In this document: piece after piece, positions 58,632-64,000 of the stretch
Layout of the letters: every line of letters begins with the position of its first letter
How positions within the stretch are numbered: the first letter of the stretch is position 1
Assembly (NCBI GenBank): GCA_948146395.1
Contig: OX411557.1
Span: 34,140,077-34,204,076 of the forward strand
Length of the DNA: 64,000 bases
Direction of reading: 5' to 3'
Origin: Fragum whitleyi
Taxonomy: Eukaryota > Mollusca > Bivalvia > Cardiida > Cardiidae
Notes under the pieces: model-generated
The model's input: the letters and a program-made list of their open reading frames with translations, nothing else
Database searches by the model: none
Told to the model about the DNA's origin: nothing
Made by a program: the position numbers and the translations under genes

Positions 58632-60064
58632 GACTTAGTCTTTTTCCCGCGCCTTATGTTATTGGAAGCATATTGCACGATTTAAACGGAATAAGCCGGA
58701 TACATTTATTACAATTAAACGCCCCTTTCTTTCCAAATATGGGGGTGTTGAAATATGCACGTGAATATCGAGGCTTTTTAAGGAGCAAATACAGATGATA
58801 AAGTATAATGTATAGTTTGGCTTTATTGAGCTGTCAATTACCTCCGTTCTTTATATGAACGAAAATCTGATAATTTCCGACTCTTTATTACACTCGCTAC
58901 CAAAATATGATTAATTCGCACGGGTTCGATCCCCGGCCGCGGCACTTATCCTTTCCGACATTTGTCTTTCACCAATGGGTAGATAATCGTAAACCTATGT
59001 GGAATAGCAACTGGAGGCTATGAAAGGGATGTGGTGGTAGTACTGGTATGAGAAATACCAGGAATCCATCGTTAGGTGCTCCAGTCGTCGCGATATAACT
59101 GAGAGATTGTTGAAAGCGACGTAAAACCCCAATTCAAATCAAATTCAAACCAAAATATGACTGATTTTTATGAGAGGTCAATTCTCGTCAAATCTCGTCT
59201 CGAGAATATATGGAATACAAACCATCAAATAAATTCGAATCCCAGCCTTCTGATTGGATGAAAAAGCGTTTAACTTAGTCTTTTTACCGAGCTTAATATA
59301 ATTGACAGCATATTGCACGATTTACACGGAATAAGCCGGTTATATTTATTACAAAGTGAACGCCCGCTCTTTCCAAATACGGCGTTGTTGTAATATGAAC
59401 GTAAATACTGAGGCTTTCTAATGAGCTATTACCGATAATAAATAATGCAGTATTAATTGTTTTTATTGACTTGACAATGGTCACCGAACTATATATGAAC
59501 AAAAATATGTATACAAGGACAGGTGAACTTAACCTTACAAAACAACAACTCAAATTTGGTCATAGCCAGAGAACAGCTTACTAACGTTAGTAAACTAATC
59601 TGTTTAGCCAAAGACAAAGACATTTTAAAAATGAAACGATAAAAAGTTTGTCGATACATACAGAAACACATAAATACATAAATGTTTAGTTAGCGAACCA
59701 ACTAAGGGTAGGTGCACCAGCCATTGAGATGTAACTGCAATAATGTTGAAATCAGGGTTAAACCACATGCAAACGAATGGACAAACCATGTCACGCACAA
59801 CCAGGTCCAAATCAGAGAAGAATATGGGGTATGCAACATGTGCACGTGTATCACGATTTTCTCCTTTACTATTCACGTGCTCGTTGCATATTCATGAGGG
59901 GGTAGAGTTTCGTATGTACGCATGCTTGGAATAACAAATAAACCTTGACGTTTAAATGAAATAATGATCAAAATAAACCTCATCTGGTTAGTTTATGGAA
60001 AATAAACCATCAGAAATTTTAAAAATCCAGCATTCTGATTGGATGATAAAGTAGGACAAAGACT
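58628..60064 (+). repeat. Two-unit tandem duplication around a SINE
   Basis: Unit 1 starts at about 58628 and unit 2 at about 59272. They share CTTAGTCTTTTT, GCATATTGCACGATTTA, ACGGAATAAGCCGG and CTTTCCAAATA. Both end near TTCTGATTGGATGA. Unit 1 is split by the SINE at 58911-59149; unit 2 has extra interior sequence. No coding content recognised. Confidence 0.65.
58911..59149 (+). mobile_element. tRNA-derived SINE, 5'-truncated
   Basis: It begins just before the B-box (GGGTTCGATCCCCGGCC) and contains the full body and tail. It is flanked by the 11 bp duplication CCAAAATATGA (58900-58910 and 59150-59160), so it inserted in truncated form. Confidence 0.85.
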
Positions 60065-60864
60065 AATTAAAAAGAAACTCACACGATCTAGTAGTTCACT
60101 TTAAGTTAAACGCTAATAATTGAACGAATAAAAAGTTCTCTTCTTGAGATATAAACTTTTAATAATAATATATTTATACACTAGCTTTCAGCGGCACAGC
60201 CCAATGATTCTCATTAGGAAACCCCGGTCAACACTGTCAAAGATCACGAGCTCCGAGACACCGCGCAACCGTAACGGGTACATAACCTTAAGATATGTCT
60301 TTGTAGGTACCGGACAACAAACGATTGCAAATATAACAAATCAGCTGTATAAAAAAGAAAGGGGAGAAAAATATGGGCGATATAATCGCTATAACAGAAG
60401 ACTGAGCATGTCTCATTTACAGCAATTACGGCGCCCAACAATCCGAAAAAAAACCAGGTCAATCGCGGCGATACATCAGTAATGTTAGAAATATGATTAT
60501 AAACCATTAAATGCACACCCAGTCTACCGACAACATATCAAACGAATGGCTATCAAACTTAGTGAGTCATATGTGATCGACCCAAACGTCGCGACTACAG
60601 CATATTCATGCTGATGCCACGACGCACATGTCGCGCACTCAAAAACGTAATCGAACAAAAATATATAAAAGTTCAACAGGCATCCCTACACAATCCATAT
60701 AAGATAACCATTGGTCACAATTGGTCAGAGGACCATATCGCCGTTTCTATGGTGAGCAACGCAAAACTTCACAACTACAGCTTATAAAAGCTGCTGTTCC
60801 GACGTCTACGTCCTCCATTCACGAAAATATTATAAAGGAAATGCACATTGAAGAACGCGAACTT

Positions 60865-62588
60865 GTATACATGAGAACAGCAGTAAAATACGAAGGTCAA
60901 ACGTTTCTCAATATAAAATTTTTGATAAAGATAAATCGCGTTTTCACTGACATATTTCAAATTGTTAGCTTCGCATAGGTTTTTGAAGAAATATTAAGCT
61001 ATGCGTGGCACATGTATGTATATTTTATCATAGAGATGTAATAGATATCGCCAATTTTGTACATCCTGAACAAAATTTGCGATATAGGATTACCTCCAAA
61101 ATATTTTGTTCAATACGCTCTCCACACTCATTCAATTTTATTCCTTAATCATTCCAATTCATTCTTACCAGTTTCACGATGTTAACTGTAGTTTCAGTTA
61201 TAGTTTAACAAATGACCAATTAGAATAACCGTTTGTAATAGAGATTACTTTTGACCTCCGTATTTTACTGCTGTTCTCATGTATACAAGTTCACGTATGG
61301 GCGATTCGGACGTGGTAACAGCATCTAAATAAGATGTAGGTACGACGTTTGGTCGCCTACTTATGAATCGTTTGTTTGTTTGTTTGTTTTGTGTATGTCT
61401 TTTGTAAAAAAAATTCCAGACAAAAAACTACTGATATAATAACATTCACTATGAGATAACTGTTGACCTCCGCCATTAACGCTAATTTCTTTACATACTC
61501 CGCGGAAATGCGGATAAGACGTCATAACGGCAGAATGAGTTAGCTGTAGATACATTTTATCATTATAATGAGATGATTGTTGACCTCTGCTATTTACCGC
61601 TATTTTCTAAACGAGCTATAGTAACGATGTTTGGGTTGCTCGCTAACGACTTTCGTTCTGTTTAATGTCTAAGATGAAAATATTTTTTCTGACTTATAAG
61701 GATTAATATCTTTGAAATGAAATATTACGAGCTCCGTTATTTGCCGCTCTTTTCAGAATAAGCAGTGGTTGAGACATTTGGGTGCTCACCAACATTTTGC
61801 TGTTGGTTGATGTCAACGGAGATATATCTTTCTGATTAAGAATAATTTAATATCATTTATAATGGGATGATTGTTGGCCTCCGTTATTTTCGGGGAGTGG
61901 AAACTTAGACGTCATAGCGGCAGCTTGGATAAGCTGTAGGTACGATTATGGGTCGCTCATAACGCCGGGCATTTATCTCAATTACTTAGCGAAATATTTT
62001 TCTAACTTATAAGAATTAAATAGAGGATAATCGTTTGTTTCAGTGTAAGATCGATTTATATTTCACTGAGTGAACAACACGAGTGAAAATATAACTTTTG
62101 TTATTCACGAAATGAAAAATTAATCGATCTTACACGAAAAACAAATGATTATTCTATTTCTTTAATGCAAAAATGAGACTAAATGGGAAATTTCTGGCAC
62201 ATATTTTCGTAAAGCGCGTCATTTTGCGCGTGATTGCTATGCAACGTTCAATGTGACGTCACTTATTTCGCCCCGCATAGATGACGTCAGATAGGATGAA
62301 ATGCACAAAAGCTAGGTTTAAAGTTTTTGATAATTTCACTGCTTTTGCGATGAGATTATCAAGTGATAATCTACCGTTATTTCTCGATAAACCACTGAAA
62401 AGCATTAAAGAATACATGTACTTTCTGTTATGGGATGATTATTGACCCCCGTTTTTTACCTTTATTATCTAATTAATCTAAAGCTGTAGTATTTGGGTGT
62501 TCAACATCGAGTCGTTTTTTTTGAAAGTCCATGTTGATATACCTTTCTGACAGATAATTATCAAATATAGTTTGGTTGACCCCCGTTG
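60865..62588. repeat. Degenerate repeat array in the loop
   Basis: The phrase TTGACCTCCGTTATTTAC and variants recur near 61250, 61463, 61577, 61738, 61874, 62442 and 62577. Each is followed by an AAGCTGTAG...GGGTCGCTC-like segment. The first unit is inverted against 60865-60903 (GAGAACAGCAGTAAAATAC). Spacing is irregular (about 110-240 bp). Confidence 0.6.
62024..62155. repeat. 132 bp palindrome
   Basis: Outer arms ATAATCGTTTGTTTC and AGTGTAAGATCGATT are mirrored at 62122-62154. A nested inner pair TTTCACT / AGTGAAA lies near 62061-62088. It is probably a MITE inserted in the repeat array. Confidence 0.65.
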
Positions 62589-62863
62589 TTCAATGTGCAT
62601 TTCCTTTATAATATTTTCGTGAATGGAGGACGTAGACGTCGGAACAGCAGATTTTATAAGCTGTAGTTGTGGCATTTGCGTTGCTCACCATAGAAACGGC
62701 GATATGGTCCTCTGACCAATTGTGACCAATGGTTATCTTATATAGATTGTGTAGGGATGCCTGTTGAACTTTTATATTTTTTTGTTCGATTACGTTTTTG
62801 AGTGCGCGACATGTGCGTGTTTGGGTCGATCACATATGACTATAACGAATAGCCATTCGTTTG

Positions 62864-62865
<2 letters not shown>

Positions 62866-62922
<57 letters not shown>

Positions 62923-63542
62923 TCTTTATTTAACGAAGGTTACTTATTAAGACATCATTACAAAACAACATCATTATGATGAACTTATTTACAATAAGGC
63001 CTTCAAACAACATTCATGCAAATTATCAACATTCACAGTCACACACTTTAAACTTATAAAATATTTTCACATATTCATTGAATATCACAAAAATATAGCA
63101 ACAATAATAATAATAATATCAATTATCTAATATCTGACAGATCCTCGTGACATGACAGGATTCAATAAACGAAATTATTTCCCGTAAGCCATTAAATATT
63201 AACAAACAAAGGCTGCTTTTATACATATTCGTTCGAGGCTTTTTCGTTTCAGAACGTAATTGATAATTTTCATTGATTCGGATACACGGATTATATCGGA
63301 CATGTAAGTTGGTGTATAATTTCCTATGGTTTTATAGATAAGGATTGCAGCATGGTATTTACATCTATTTTGAAAAGACAACCAACCTAATTCTTTGAAT
63401 AACTTCTCGGTAGGAAATCTTATAGACTTACCAAGAATAAGTTTGGCCACACGTTTTTGTAAAACAAATACTTTGTTAACACAGCCTTGCTCAGATTTAC
63501 CCCAAATTATACAGCAATAGTCCATAATTCGGTAGACGGTAA
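62866..63542 (-). mobile_element. LINE 3' fragment with (TAA)n tail
   Basis: On the minus strand a frame (about 63540-63199) encodes the end of a LINE reverse transcriptase: YCCIIWGKSEQ, FVLQKRVAKLILGKS, KELGWLSFQNRCKYHAAILI. A 3' UTR and a trinucleotide tail at 62866-62922 follow. It is severely 5'-truncated. It interrupts the right arm of the 60200-63915 structure between GATAT and GTCGGTAGAC. It differs from the LINE at 22491-24960; the motif style fits the CR1/L2-like range, not resolved further. Confidence 0.75.
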
Positions 63543-63915
63543 TGTCGGTAGACTGGGTGTGCATTTAATGGTTTATAATCATATTTCTAGCATTACTGAT
63601 GTATCGCCGCTGTTTAGCATGAAGGATATATATTTCAATTTCAAATAAGCGATTGACCCGGTTTTTTTTCGGATTGTTGGGCGCCGTAATTGCTGTAAAT
63701 GAGACATGCTCAGTCTTCTGTTATAGCGATTATATCGCCCATATTTTTCTCCCCTTTCTTTTTTATACAGCTGATTTGTTATATTTGCAATCGTTTGTTG
63801 TCCGGTACCTACAAAGACATATCTTAAGGTTATGTACCCGTTACGGTTGCGCGGTGTCTCGGAGCTCGTGATCTTTGACAGTGTTGACCGGGGTTTCCTA
63901 ATGAGAATCATTGGG

Positions 63916-64000
63916 ATACCTTAGTTAGAACTGTTGGGTTTCATTTCCTCGGAGATGTTAGGGAACTATTGCGGGTCCACTACCCCAATGGGCACGATAG
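63916..64000. other. Window end, unassigned
   Basis: Too short to interpret. Confidence 0.4.

Larger units (their letters stand above)
60200..63915. mobile_element. 3.7 kb inverted-repeat structure
   Basis: The left arm 60200-60852 and the right arm (62589-62865 plus 63543-63915) are highly similar inverted copies starting CCCAATGATTCTCATTAGG. The right arm is split by a LINE fragment; the left arm has a 37 bp extra segment near 60590-60625. The loop holds degenerate repeats. The arms give mirrored frames of about 110 codons, which I do not regard as genes. No target duplication was identified. It is likely a foldback-type or very-long-TIR element. Confidence 0.7.

Noticed and set aside
60144..63911. 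Two near-identical ~110-codon frames as a duplicated gene
   Set aside because: They lie in mirrored arms of one inverted-repeat structure, overlap frames on the other strand and show no domain.
1..64000. Integrated viral sequence
   Set aside because: No viral polymerase, capsid or envelope-like motif was recognised in any frame.

Overview
The window looks like non-genic, repeat-dense nuclear DNA from a bivalve-like mollusc. The reasons are visible AT-richness, many tRNA-derived SINEs, and several mobile-element families made of a CCGT/GTCG-type microsatellite followed by 145-177 bp core repeats, an architecture known from the pearl/CvA-type (Helentron-associated) elements of bivalves. The species cannot be fixed from sequence alone. 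I found no host protein gene, true tRNA gene, rRNA, CRISPR array or bacterial-style operon. The only recognisable coding sequence belongs to transposons, and all of it is broken: a 5'-truncated LINE (about 22.5-24.96 kb), a Tc1/mariner transposase pseudogene (35.27-39.58 kb) and a LINE 3' fragment (62.87-63.54 kb).

Layout. 0-2 kb: two small tandem arrays and unassigned AT-rich DNA. 2-20 kb: a pile-up of rolling-circle-like non-autonomous elements (families A, B, C, C', D, E, F, G), mostly on the plus strand and partly nested: F sits in A, and E sits in A with SINEs inside E. 21-29 kb: a short-TIR element, a degraded LINE, a 2.9 kb element with about 190 bp TIRs carrying two SINEs, and core-repeat family H. 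30-34 kb: two small MITEs and sparse unassigned DNA. 35-39.7 kb: a three-level nest. A Tc1/mariner element with TA duplications contains a TTAA-targeting Kolobok-like element, which contains a third element with a 5 bp duplication and CAC termini. The Kolobok-like element interrupts the Tc1 transposase at about codon 6, and the reading frame resumes exactly on the far side. 40-54 kb: SINEs, a CpG-rich TIR element, a second Kolobok-like copy, two exact 150 bp copies 9.5 kb apart, and much unassigned DNA. 54-64 kb: a long palindrome of family B core repeats, a second full-span family E element, a tandem duplication with a 112 bp palindrome at its edge, and a 3.7 kb inverted-repeat structure interrupted by a LINE fragment.

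Functional reading. Nothing here works as a pathway. The main signal is that many elements unrelated in overall sequence share one plan: a self-complementary 5' end built from a short terminal motif, often a simple repeat, a tandem core, the inverted terminal motif again, then a separate 3' hairpin and an ending close to CTTGTT or CTAGTT. This suggests mobilisation by one type of machinery, probably Helentron/Helitron-like, which is not encoded in this window.
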